Shown: piece after piece, positions 7,046-13,007 of the stretch | Numbering within the stretch: position 1 is the first letter of the stretch | How the letters are laid out: each line of letters begins with the position of its first letter | Virus record (IMG/VR): IMGVR_UViG_3300036861_000105 | Coordinates: 1-21,632 of that record | DNA: 21,632 nucleotides | Direction: 5' to 3' (one strand) | DNA from: a virus | Position numbers and translations under genes: made by a program | The notes under the pieces: model-generated | Database searches by the model: none | The model's input: only the letters and a program-made list of their open reading frames with translations | What the model was told of the DNA's origin: nothing

Positions 7046-7443
7046 CAGGCAAGCACCTCATAGTCCAGTTCGACGATGGCCTTGTGGTGGCCGTAGTCCC
7101 CGACCCCGCTGCCAGTCTTGTAGAGCCCCTGAACGCACCACAGTCCCGGCTCGAATGGGACATAACCGTTGTAGAACGGGATATCGTGGGTGTTGAAGCA
7201 ACCATTAGCATCCATGCGGACGGTGATGGCGACGAAGTACTCAAGCGTTCCCATCTGGCTGGGTGCCTGTACGAAGAAGGAGACATCCTTGTTCGCACCG
7301 TAACCGCATCCGCTAAGGAAGACGTGGTCACCGACGTAGGTCGGGGTCGGATCTATGAAGAGTGTGTTGGTCTCACCTGCTGTAGCAATTTCAGCAATGC
7401 TCAGGAACATGAGGACGAGCGGCAGTACAATTAGTCTCTTCAT
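7045..7443 (-). CDS. Small secreted protein with Ig-like pattern, inserted in the head-tail joining genes
   Basis: ATG at 7443 overlaps the connector stop (TGATG), giving 132 residues; an earlier ATG at 7455 is less likely. The N-terminus MKRLIVLPLVLMFLSIAEIA followed by TAGET is a clear Sec signal peptide with probable cleavage after ATA near residue 22. The mature part has PTYVGDHVFLSGCGYGANKD, a pattern like bacterial Ig-like beta-sandwich modules of exported proteins, and three cysteines (in SGCGYG, NGCF and LWCVQG). A Sec-exported product is odd in a head-tail joining cluster, because virion parts are assembled in the cytoplasm. It might act at the cell surface, for example in superinfection exclusion. 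That function is inference; the signal peptide is visible. Confidence 0.7.
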   Translation of the reverse strand: MKRLIVLPLVLMFLSIAEIATAGETNTLFIDPTPTYVGDHVFLSGCGYGANKDVSFFVQAPSQMGTLEYFVAITVRMDANGCFNTHDIPFYNGYVPFEPGLWCVQGLYKTGSGVGDYGHHKAIVELDYEVLA

Positions 7444-8282
7444 CAGCCCACCCACACCGCCATACCGCGTTGCGTTAATACGTGGTCAACCTCGGGGATT
7501 CCAGTTGGCTGAGTGATGCTCTGAGCACCGAAGGTAAGAGGCCCGCGCACATCCACCGCTGCGGACATAGCCTCGGCCGGCAGGCCTAGGTTGTCGCCTA
7601 GAAGGCGGTACTGGATGGCACGGAGTGCTGCCTGGCGAAGCTCCAGGTCGGGCTCATCAGCTCCGTACTCGTAAGTGATCTGGACATTGCGGTCCCCGCT
7701 GGTAAAGGTGCCCGTGTCTCGCACCACGGTCCCCGTGGAGTACAAGGCCCATGTAGCTGTCCCGGTCTGGGCTACCCCGCCGATCTTGGCTGACAGAATG
7801 GTGCGCGGTTCGATGCGCGTCAGCCGGATGGTGTCGGTGTCGTCGCCGTCGAGCTTGTCAATGGCAAAGCGCGGGACGAAAGCACGGGCACAGAAGCTCT
7901 CGGCCAAGTCCTCGAACCACTGGCGGGCTTCCTCGAGTGCTGCGACAGAGAATCCCGAGAGGCCCTTCATGGCCGCGATGTCGTTTACTGGCGCGTAGAG
8001 GGCTCCGACTATCTCTGTGTGCGTGGTGATCTTCTGAGCCACGCCGCCGAACGTGCCATTCCAAACAAGGGTGAAGTATTCGAGGTTGGTCTGCGGGGCT
8101 AGCGTGTACTTGTATTGACCGGTAGTTCCATGTGTGGTGGCCGCACCGGTGGCAAAGGCAGTGCCGTCTGCCCTAGTGATGTCTACGGTTACCGCGCCAT
8201 CGGCGTCTGTAGCTACGCCACCCGAATAGAAGGTGACCTCAAGCGTTGCCTGGGTATTGCGGAGAGCGCGTTGGACTGCCAC
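7443..8282 (-). CDS. Head-tail connector (gp6-like) with N-terminal beta domain
   Basis: A 279-residue protein starting at GTG 8282, 5 nt after the upstream stop; a nearby ATG is out of frame. The first 95 residues form a beta domain (LEVTFYSGGVATDADGAVTV, then LEYFTLVWNGTFGG), like the Ig-like BppU-type modules found in other phage proteins. The second half has NDIAAMKGLSGFSVAALEEA and RQWFEDLAESFCARAF, then ELRQAALRAIQYRLLGDNLG, matching helical gp6-type connector proteins that bind the portal ring. A fusion of a beta module to a connector is less common. The connector identity rests on the helical half and on the gp10-like gene downstream. Confidence 0.7.
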   Translation of the reverse strand: MAVQRALRNTQATLEVTFYSGGVATDADGAVTVDITRADGTAFATGAATTHGTTGQYKYTLAPQTNLEYFTLVWNGTFGGVAQKITTHTEIVGALYAPVNDIAAMKGLSGFSVAALEEARQWFEDLAESFCARAFVPRFAIDKLDGDDTDTIRLTRIEPRTILSAKIGGVAQTGTATWALYSTGTVVRDTGTFTSGDRNVQITYEYGADEPDLELRQAALRAIQYRLLGDNLGLPAEAMSAAVDVRGPLTFGAQSITQPTGIPEVDHVLTQRGMAVWVG

Positions 8283-8287
8283 ATGGG

Positions 8288-9121
8288 TTAGCTTCCGAAA
8301 CTGGTCACGGAGGAATCGGCACCCACGCCTACCATTGCCGAGTCGCCCTGTAGTCCGGACATAGCGGAATCGCTATCCATGCCGGAGGAGGAGGAATCCC
8401 CATTCATCCCAGATACTGCCGAATCGCCGTCGTCGATGAAGATAAAGATTTGCGGTGGAGCAATGACGGTGACTGTCTGGCCGGTCCATACCACCGCACC
8501 AGGCGTAACCAGGATGACGGTTGCTATCGAAACAGTCACCGTTCGGCCGGCCCATGAAACCGACCCAGCGACAACCGGAACGGTGATCGCCTGGGTAACC
8601 GCCTGGCCGGACCAGGTCAGGCTGCCAGCGGTAACCGGGATGACCGTCGCTATGGCGATATTGACGGTCTGTCCTGCCCATATAATGGTTCCGGCTGTTA
8701 TCGGTACTGTTCGGTTCGCGGTGACCGTTTGACCCGACCAGACAACCGCCCCTGCTGTGACTGGGATAACAGTCGCTATTGCGATGTTTACGGTCTGACC
8801 GGACCAAGTTACCGCTGCGGCTGTAACCGGAATCGTCTGTTGCGCTGTGACTGACTGTCCAGCCCAGGTAACCGAACCTGCGGTAACGGGGATAACCGTC
8901 GCAATTGAGACCGTTACCGCTTGACCGGTCCATGTCACCGTGGCCGCAGTGACGGGAACGGTGATGCTTGCTGTTACAGATTGACCCGACCAAGTAATTG
9001 ATCCGGCGGTAACAACGACCGTAGTACCACCAGCAGCCGGAAGTGTCCCGATCCACCGTCGAGCGGCAGGCTTATTTGTCCTGATGAATGGTCCCGGACT
9101 GCGACGGAAGATGGCGCTCAT
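8288..9121 (-). CDS. Alternating-repeat virion protein
   Basis: A 277-residue protein with ATG in an ATGA overlap with the upstream gene. After a basic, Arg/Pro-rich N-terminus (FRRSPGPFIRTNKPAARRW), residues 35-224 hold nine repeats of the form VPVTAGxVxWxGQxVTxxIx, alternating in length between 20 and 22 residues; the longer copies carry an extra IATV. Residues 232-277 hold five copies of a 9-residue unit (GDSAVSGMN, GDSSSSGMD, SDSAMSGLQ, GDSAMVGVG, ADSSVTSFG). There is no signal peptide. The repeat geometry suggests a beta-solenoid or a string of beta-sandwich strands, hence a fibre or decoration protein. No enzyme motif is seen. The function is unknown; the repeats are directly visible. 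Confidence 0.7.
   Translation of the reverse strand: MSAIFRRSPGPFIRTNKPAARRWIGTLPAAGGTTVVVTAGSITWSGQSVTASITVPVTAATVTWTGQAVTVSIATVIPVTAGSVTWAGQSVTAQQTIPVTAAAVTWSGQTVNIAIATVIPVTAGAVVWSGQTVTANRTVPITAGTIIWAGQTVNIAIATVIPVTAGSLTWSGQAVTQAITVPVVAGSVSWAGRTVTVSIATVILVTPGAVVWTGQTVTVIAPPQIFIFIDDGDSAVSGMNGDSSSSGMDSDSAMSGLQGDSAMVGVGADSSVTSFGS
8291..8428 (-). repeat. Five 9-residue (27-bp) C-terminal repeats
   Basis: The consensus xDSAxSGxx is repeated five times at the end of the alternating-repeat protein. The Asp/Ser/Gly composition could form a loop or metal-binding string, though no RTX nonapeptide (GGxGxDxUx) is present. Confidence 0.75.
8450..9019 (-). repeat. Nine tandem coding repeats, alternating 60 and 66 bp
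   Basis: Protein repeats of 20 and 22 residues alternate (A-B-A-B), so the period of the full unit is 42 residues or 126 bp, present about 4.5 times. Copies share TAGxVTWSGQ; the DNA of individual copies has diverged at third positions, so the array is old or kept by selection on the protein. Confidence 0.85.
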
Positions 9122-9897
9122 CGCACTATGAGGGATGCCATGCGTCGTTGACGCGGGGGAAATGCCAGAGAGGTGGCAGCGGGAGCGGTTGTAACGCGAA
9201 GACGGATGTAACCTAACTCGCTACGGTCTGCCCCACCCGATGCTGTACCTGTTGCGGATAGCACCGCAGCGGCGGAACTCGGCCCCGCGGTCACCGGAGC
9301 GGTCGAATTGTCCCACGACATGTCTCCACCAGCTGTTGTGAGGTTGTCCTGGCGTGCGGTCCATGTGCCGAAAGTGACCCCGGTCTGTGTGGCCGTAACG
9401 TCGGTGGTGTAGGGACTCAAGACGTCAGTATTAGAGACAAGACTGGCGATTACATAGTCGCCCCCAGTAACATCATTATTCGCTGACATCGTCGCGGATA
9501 TCGACGTACCAGTTACTTCGTCAGCACCATATACGACTGTTGGGGTTGACCAAACTTCTCCAGCACCTTTAGAAAAAACTATGATCCACGCGGCAGCGAC
9601 ATTCCATGTGGGAGTACCTTCTGTGACGGTAGGGTTCGTCTCAGGATCAACGGTAGCTTCTTTGTACCAGACCTGCATAGCCATAGATCCGGTATCCACA
9701 CCCGCCACTGTTGTACCGCTCTGCCCTCGGCCAAGAGCAGTCCACCCTGATGTAGTAACTGACCATCCGAGGTCAAACCCCTTTCCACCGGCAATCAGGA
9801 TCATCATGTCGCCTACAACCTGATTGGCGTTAACCGTGGGAGTAATGCTGTTGATGCCGTTGACGGCAGTATCGGCACCTCGAAAACCGATAGCCAT
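9118..9897 (-). CDS. Virion-associated beta-rich protein
   Basis: A 259-residue protein starting at ATG 9897, directly after the stop of the beta-helix gene. The pattern GDMMILIAGGKGFDLGWSVT, TTSGWTALGRGQSG, then AMQVWYKEATVDPETNPTVT and AAAWIIVFSKGAG is common in phage and prophage beta-sandwich proteins often found in capsid- or tail-associated positions. The C-terminus is basic (SLAFPPRQRRMASLIVR). It overlaps the start of the repeat protein by 4 nt, so the two are translationally coupled and may form one structure. No exact function is assigned. Confidence 0.65.
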   Translation of the reverse strand: MAIGFRGADTAVNGINSITPTVNANQVVGDMMILIAGGKGFDLGWSVTTSGWTALGRGQSGTTVAGVDTGSMAMQVWYKEATVDPETNPTVTEGTPTWNVAAAWIIVFSKGAGEVWSTPTVVYGADEVTGTSISATMSANNDVTGGDYVIASLVSNTDVLSPYTTDVTATQTGVTFGTWTARQDNLTTAGGDMSWDNSTAPVTAGPSSAAAVLSATGTASGGADRSELGYIRLRVTTAPAATSLAFPPRQRRMASLIVR

Positions 9898-11136
9898 TTA
9901 CGGGAGAATCTGTCGATTGTTCAAGCAGACGAGGCCGGCCTGCGAGCAGTCGCCGATGTTCTGCGGGCCGTAGTCATTGTTCTGGATGAAGTTGTTGGAC
10001 TGGAAGAACCCGGACGAGCAGCTGGGGATGACGTGGCCGTTACCCGAACGGGCGTTGTTCGTGAACCAGATGTTGTGGCCCGTGTTGTTGATAGCCGTGT
10101 TCCCATCCGCGTTTGTGTTGCTGGAGCCGGATACCAGGATGCCCCCATAAGGGCTTGTACTCGTCGTGTTGTTGCCTTCGATATGGTTTGTACGAATCAC
10201 GAATCCATAGTTCGCTCCGGGCGGGATGGACTTGCCCGAGGCGGCATCACCCGAGGAGATCTCCACCTCGACGCCGGCACTCCAGTTCGCAGTAATCAAG
10301 GAGTTCTCTATGATCCCCCCAGGAGCATCGCAATCCCACCAGAGGCCGTTGAAGCTGTTGTCGTGAATGTAGGAGTTGCTAACCCGCATGTAGTTGACGG
10401 TCTTGATTCCGGCGTCAGTACCCCCGTGGTTCGTGCCGTTGTGGTCGATCTCGGAGTTCTCGACGACTAGGCCGTAACCCACACCGCCGATTCCCGATTG
10501 CCCGTTGCCATGAATGCGGGAGTTCATCACCGTCAGATTGACGAGCAACGAGTTGGCACCATCAATGCCCCGACCCGTTTGTCCCGAGTCCACATACGGC
10601 GAGCAACACAGGTCCACCCAATCGACCGTGAGATTTGTGTCGCCCGTCTGTGCCTCAATGACGCCCGCCCCGGCCGTGCTGTGGATCAACGTCGGAGCAG
10701 TAACCTCACCATTTGGACCGTGCGTTCCCGTAACGCCAACAACCACGTCTCCGTTGTCGTAGTGCAACGCCGCAGTGCCCATCTCGTACTGGCCGACCGC
10801 GAGGCAGTATGTCTGGGCTCCATTGCCTGGAATCACCGTATTCAGGTAGCCCGTCGTCGCATTGAACGGAACCTGCACGCCCTGACATGTTGGAGGTGGG
10901 GGGCTCGGACTAGGGCTAGGGGAGGGACTTGGACTCGGCGAAGGGGATGGGGATGGGCTGGGCGACGGACTGGGCGTGGGACATGGGGGGAGTTGGCCCA
11001 CCCCGCACGTCGGCTTGGCTTTTGGTTCCGCATATGCCGGTACACAGGCAGCAAGCATTAGTACCAGCCCAATGAGATATCGCCCAAATAGCCGACTTGT
11101 ACGGCCATGCCCAGCCTTCCGATGATTCCACTGCAT
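9898..11136 (-). CDS. Exported (probable lipoprotein) right-handed beta-helix protein with Ser-Pro linker
   Basis: A 412-residue protein with a strong ribosome site (AGGAGG, 8 nt before ATG). A basic N-terminus is followed by GRYLIGLVLMLAACVPAYAE: LAAC with Cys31 fits a lipobox, while AYA-E offers a signal peptidase I site, so it is exported either way. Residues 52-84 are Cys-Pro-Thr-Pro, twelve Ser-Pro repeats and Pro-Pro-Pro-Thr-Cys, a rigid wall-spanning linker. The rest is a right-handed beta-helix: NSLLVNLTVMNSRIHGNGQS, YGLVVENSEIDHNGT, MRVSNSYIHDNSFNGLWWD, IIENSLITANWSAG. This is typical of pectate-lyase-like or carbohydrate-binding helix proteins, yet active-site residues cannot be assigned. 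A gene for a surface-anchored protein inside the virion operon is unusual. The export signals are seen; a role in altering the host surface is inferred. Confidence 0.75.
   Translation of the reverse strand: MQWNHRKAGHGRTSRLFGRYLIGLVLMLAACVPAYAEPKAKPTCGVGQLPPCPTPSPSPSPSPSPSPSPSPSPSPSPSPPPPTCQGVQVPFNATTGYLNTVIPGNGAQTYCLAVGQYEMGTAALHYDNGDVVVGVTGTHGPNGEVTAPTLIHSTAGAGVIEAQTGDTNLTVDWVDLCCSPYVDSGQTGRGIDGANSLLVNLTVMNSRIHGNGQSGIGGVGYGLVVENSEIDHNGTNHGGTDAGIKTVNYMRVSNSYIHDNSFNGLWWDCDAPGGIIENSLITANWSAGVEVEISSGDAASGKSIPPGANYGFVIRTNHIEGNNTTSTSPYGGILVSGSSNTNADGNTAINNTGHNIWFTNNARSGNGHVIPSCSSGFFQSNNFIQNNDYGPQNIGDCSQAGLVCLNNRQILP
10900..10971 (-). repeat. (Ser-Pro)12 linker-coding repeat
   Basis: Twelve Ser-Pro dipeptides in a row. 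Serine codons alternate irregularly between AGT, TCG, AGC and TCC and all four Pro third bases are used, so the DNA is not a simple tandem repeat. This points to selection for the peptide rather than to recent slippage. Confidence 0.9.
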
Positions 11137-11159
11137 ACAGGGTGCCTCCTGTGTGCCAC

Positions 11160-11188
11160 GCCCCGGACCGTTCCAGCGGTGCCGGGGC
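11160..11188. other. Strong hairpin upstream of the beta-helix gene
   Basis: GCCCCGG (11160-11166) pairs with CCGGGGC (11182-11188), extended inward by ACCG/CGGT. On the minus strand it lies between the stop of the structural gene (11195) and the ribosome site of the exported beta-helix gene. There is no U tract after it on either strand, so it may be an attenuator, an RNA processing or stabilising element rather than a standard terminator. Confidence 0.5.
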
Positions 11189-11194
11189 TATTGG

Positions 11195-11686
11195 TTATGG
11201 CACTAGTTCTCCTACGTAAGCCGTTCCTTCCCAGGTAACCGCGTCTGCTGGTGCAGCGCTCATCCCGATGGCCATTGCCTGCGATATGCCGCAGGTAAAA
11301 GCCGTCTCCGGGGTCCAGAAGAGTTGGAGACCGGTACGCAGGTTGAACGTCGATGTCAGCAGGGTTGTGAGTGTGCCGGTACCCACCGCAATTTGAGTGG
11401 TGTTGTTTGACTCTGCGGTAAATGTGGCCGCTCCATCACCCGCATTGACCGGGGGCCGCGCAATGCCGGTAGCACCGCCCGAACCTGATGTGTACGTACC
11501 GGTCGCCCGCTTGACGTACCAACGGATCTGTTCCTCGGCAGCGTCCCCGAGCTCTGTGGATTGTCCTAGGTCGATACCCAGGAGCATGAGGCCAACGGTA
11601 GTGCCGGTGATGAGCTCCACCCAGTCAACCGCCACGGTGTTTGACGTGGAAGCAATGGGAACCGTATATACGCGCGGGCGGAACAT
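11195..11686 (-). CDS. Conserved phage structural protein
   Basis: A 163-residue protein whose ATG overlaps the upstream stop (TGATG). The sequence VELITGTTVGLMLLGIDLGQ, then STELGDAAEEQIRWYVKR and a TSGSGGATG loop, followed by AATFTAESNNTTQ, belongs to a common but uncharacterised phage and prophage structural type recognised by LGQS.ExGDAxEE. Ala- and Pro-rich closing strands (SAAPADAVTWEGTAYVGELV) complete a beta domain. The position soon after the capsid gene suggests a capsid-associated or decoration protein; no experimental role is known to me. Confidence 0.7.
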   Translation of the reverse strand: MFRPRVYTVPIASTSNTVAVDWVELITGTTVGLMLLGIDLGQSTELGDAAEEQIRWYVKRATGTYTSGSGGATGIARPPVNAGDGAATFTAESNNTTQIAVGTGTLTTLLTSTFNLRTGLQLFWTPETAFTCGISQAMAIGMSAAPADAVTWEGTAYVGELVP

Positions 11687-11898
11687 CAGGCGATCTCGAT
11701 GTATCCGCCGACTCCAACCCCATACTGAATCTGGCCATCGGTCATGGTCATGACTGCTACTCCATCCACGATGCTGACCTCTTTGATGATGCCGAGGCTG
11801 TTTGTGCGCGGCGGTTCACCGCTATGCGATAGCGCGACAATCTCACTTCCAACAATTGTTTCATCTAGATTTGCGTAATCGATACGTGTCACAGCCAT
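11686..11898 (-). CDS. Small unknown protein in the structural block
   Basis: A 70-residue protein with ATG overlapping the upstream stop (TAATG) and its own stop overlapping the next ATG. It is beta-rich with no signal peptide: IVGSEIVALSHSGEPPRTNS and VSIVDGVAVMTMTDGQIQYG. I do not recognise the family. The tight coupling on both sides supports it as a real, co-expressed structural-block gene. Confidence 0.65.
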   Translation of the reverse strand: MAVTRIDYANLDETIVGSEIVALSHSGEPPRTNSLGIIKEVSIVDGVAVMTMTDGQIQYGVGVGGYIEIA

Positions 11899-12359
11899 TA
11901 CGTCGCGGTTCCGGTAAAGAGTCCGTTGACCTGATCAGCGTCAAACGTGATCGTGTTGCCGCTCGTAATAGTCGTATCGCCGCCTACGTCGATGTAGCCG
12001 ATAAGCGGGTCAGCGGGAGTGGTGGGCGTGTCGTTCCAGACCACGCAATAGCGGAAGGGGCCGATGCTGCCGCCTGAGGCGGTCCACGACCAGTCAGCGA
12101 CCACGAAGTTGATCGGCTCAGTCTCATCGGGAATCGAAGCGGTGAGAGTGATTCCACCAGCGGTATATCCGTTCAGCGTAGAAAGTTCGTTCGTCGCATC
12201 GGCCTTGACCTCGTTGGTTGCCACATTCGGCACGTAGGTCGAGGTATGTAGCGTGGCCTTAATGGTGTGGCTAAGCCAATCCGTCATGCCGGTATCCCCA
12301 GCGACACCGCCGCCCAGGAAGTTCACCGCCGCTTTGTCGAACATAATGAATGTGGCCAT
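11898..12359 (-). CDS. Phage structural protein (unassigned)
   Basis: A 153-residue protein with ATG preceded by GAGGGAT. The features LSHTIKATLHTSTYVPNVAT, NGYTAGGITLTA and INFVVADWSWTASGGSIGPF are a recurrent set in phage structural proteins of unknown role found near capsid genes; the closing LIGYIDVGGDTTITSGNTIT belongs to the same pattern. It has one Cys and no membrane segment. The likely role is a capsid-associated or decoration component. The assignment rests on similarity of pattern and location. Confidence 0.65.
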   Translation of the reverse strand: MATFIMFDKAAVNFLGGGVAGDTGMTDWLSHTIKATLHTSTYVPNVATNEVKADATNELSTLNGYTAGGITLTASIPDETEPINFVVADWSWTASGGSIGPFRYCVVWNDTPTTPADPLIGYIDVGGDTTITSGNTITFDADQVNGLFTGTAT

Positions 12360-12366
12360 CTATCCC

Positions 12367-12741
12367 TCACAGGTAAGCGTCGGCAGTCAGGGTTACGTTG
12401 GTATTCGCTGAGTAAGCAAGCTTGAGGTAGCGGAAATCGTCGGTGCCTCGGATGTGGTACATGGTCGTTACGGCTGTCGTGATCGCGAACGAAGTGACGA
12501 TGTACGTGGGGGCCACCACCCACGTGCCAGAGTAGTACGGCACGTTCGCCCAGTTGACGCCGTCAACCGAGCCCTGGATGTTTACGGTTACCGTCGGAGT
12601 TGCACCGACGGCCGAGGTGATAACCACAACCCCGCCAGTCTGACCCTGGCCCCGGAAGACGATATTCGTGGAATCACCGTTACCCGTCTGTGCATCGGAC
12701 AGACGCAGACCTCCGCCGGGTACCACGTTCAGCGTGGCCAT
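12367..12741 (-). CDS. Possible capsid decoration protein
   Basis: A 124-residue, Thr/Val/Gly-rich all-beta protein with ATG in a TAATG overlap. GGVVVITSAVGATPTVTVNI and QGSVDGVNWANVPYYSGTW resemble small beta-sandwich proteins that decorate capsids or appear in tail tubes: an SVDGVNW turn followed by a DDFRYLKLAYSA strand pattern is common in them. It is the second gene after the capsid gene. No domain is identified with certainty; a decoration function is an inference from position and composition. Confidence 0.6.
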   Translation of the reverse strand: MATLNVVPGGGLRLSDAQTGNGDSTNIVFRGQGQTGGVVVITSAVGATPTVTVNIQGSVDGVNWANVPYYSGTWVVAPTYIVTSFAITTAVTTMYHIRGTDDFRYLKLAYSANTNVTLTADAYL

Positions 12742-12956
12742 TACTTACTCGCCTTCCTACCACGCGAGAGCCTGACTTCAGCGGTTTCGGTTTCAACCGT
12801 CTTCGGTTGCTTGATGTACTCAGCCCACCCCGCTCCAACTAGGGTGGCGGCATCGGACTCTTCCACTTCAACAACATCTGAGCCAGCGGGTGCGGGTTCC
12901 ATCTTCAATGCAAGAAATCCCGTCGGGTAGAGCACCAGAACCTTGACCTTCGCCAT
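12741..12956 (-). CDS. Small unknown protein after the capsid gene
   Basis: A 71-residue protein with AAGGGGG placed for translation just before ATG 12956. MAKVKVLVLYPTGFLALKME begins with a beta-strand, the middle is acidic (VVEVEESDAATLVGAGWAEY) and the end is basic (RLSRGRKASK). The acidic segment with AATLVxxGxAE resembles small head-completion or capsid-adjacent proteins seen downstream of phage capsid genes, but no function is established. It is coupled to the next gene. Confidence 0.65.
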   Translation of the reverse strand: MAKVKVLVLYPTGFLALKMEPAPAGSDVVEVEESDAATLVGAGWAEYIKQPKTVETETAEVRLSRGRKASK

Positions 12957-12974
12957 ATATCCCCCTTGGGGAGA

Positions 12975-12994
12975 GGGGGGGCCGAAGCCCCCCC
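12975..12994 (-). other. G/C hairpin with UUCG loop after the capsid gene
   Basis: On the minus strand GGGGGGC-TTCG-GCCCCCC forms a 7-bp stem closed by a stable UUCG tetraloop, about 14 nt after the capsid stop. There is no U tract, and the next gene's ribosome site follows. It may protect the capsid mRNA 3' end or partially attenuate transcription into the downstream genes. Confidence 0.6.
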
Positions 12995-13007
12995 ACCCCC
13001 AGCCTTC

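Noticed and set aside
8450-9019. Possible CRISPR or satellite DNA array
   Set aside because: The repeats are in frame, differ at third positions and encode a conserved beta pattern; there are no spacers.
8373-9056. 227-residue alternative frame inside the repeat protein
   Set aside because: An open frame produced by the repeated DNA; the sequence is rich in Gly, Arg, Ser and His with no conserved pattern, and the main frame has clear repeats.
10900-10971. Simple-sequence DNA repeat or slippage tract
   Set aside because: Serine and proline codons vary irregularly, so the repeat exists at protein level only.
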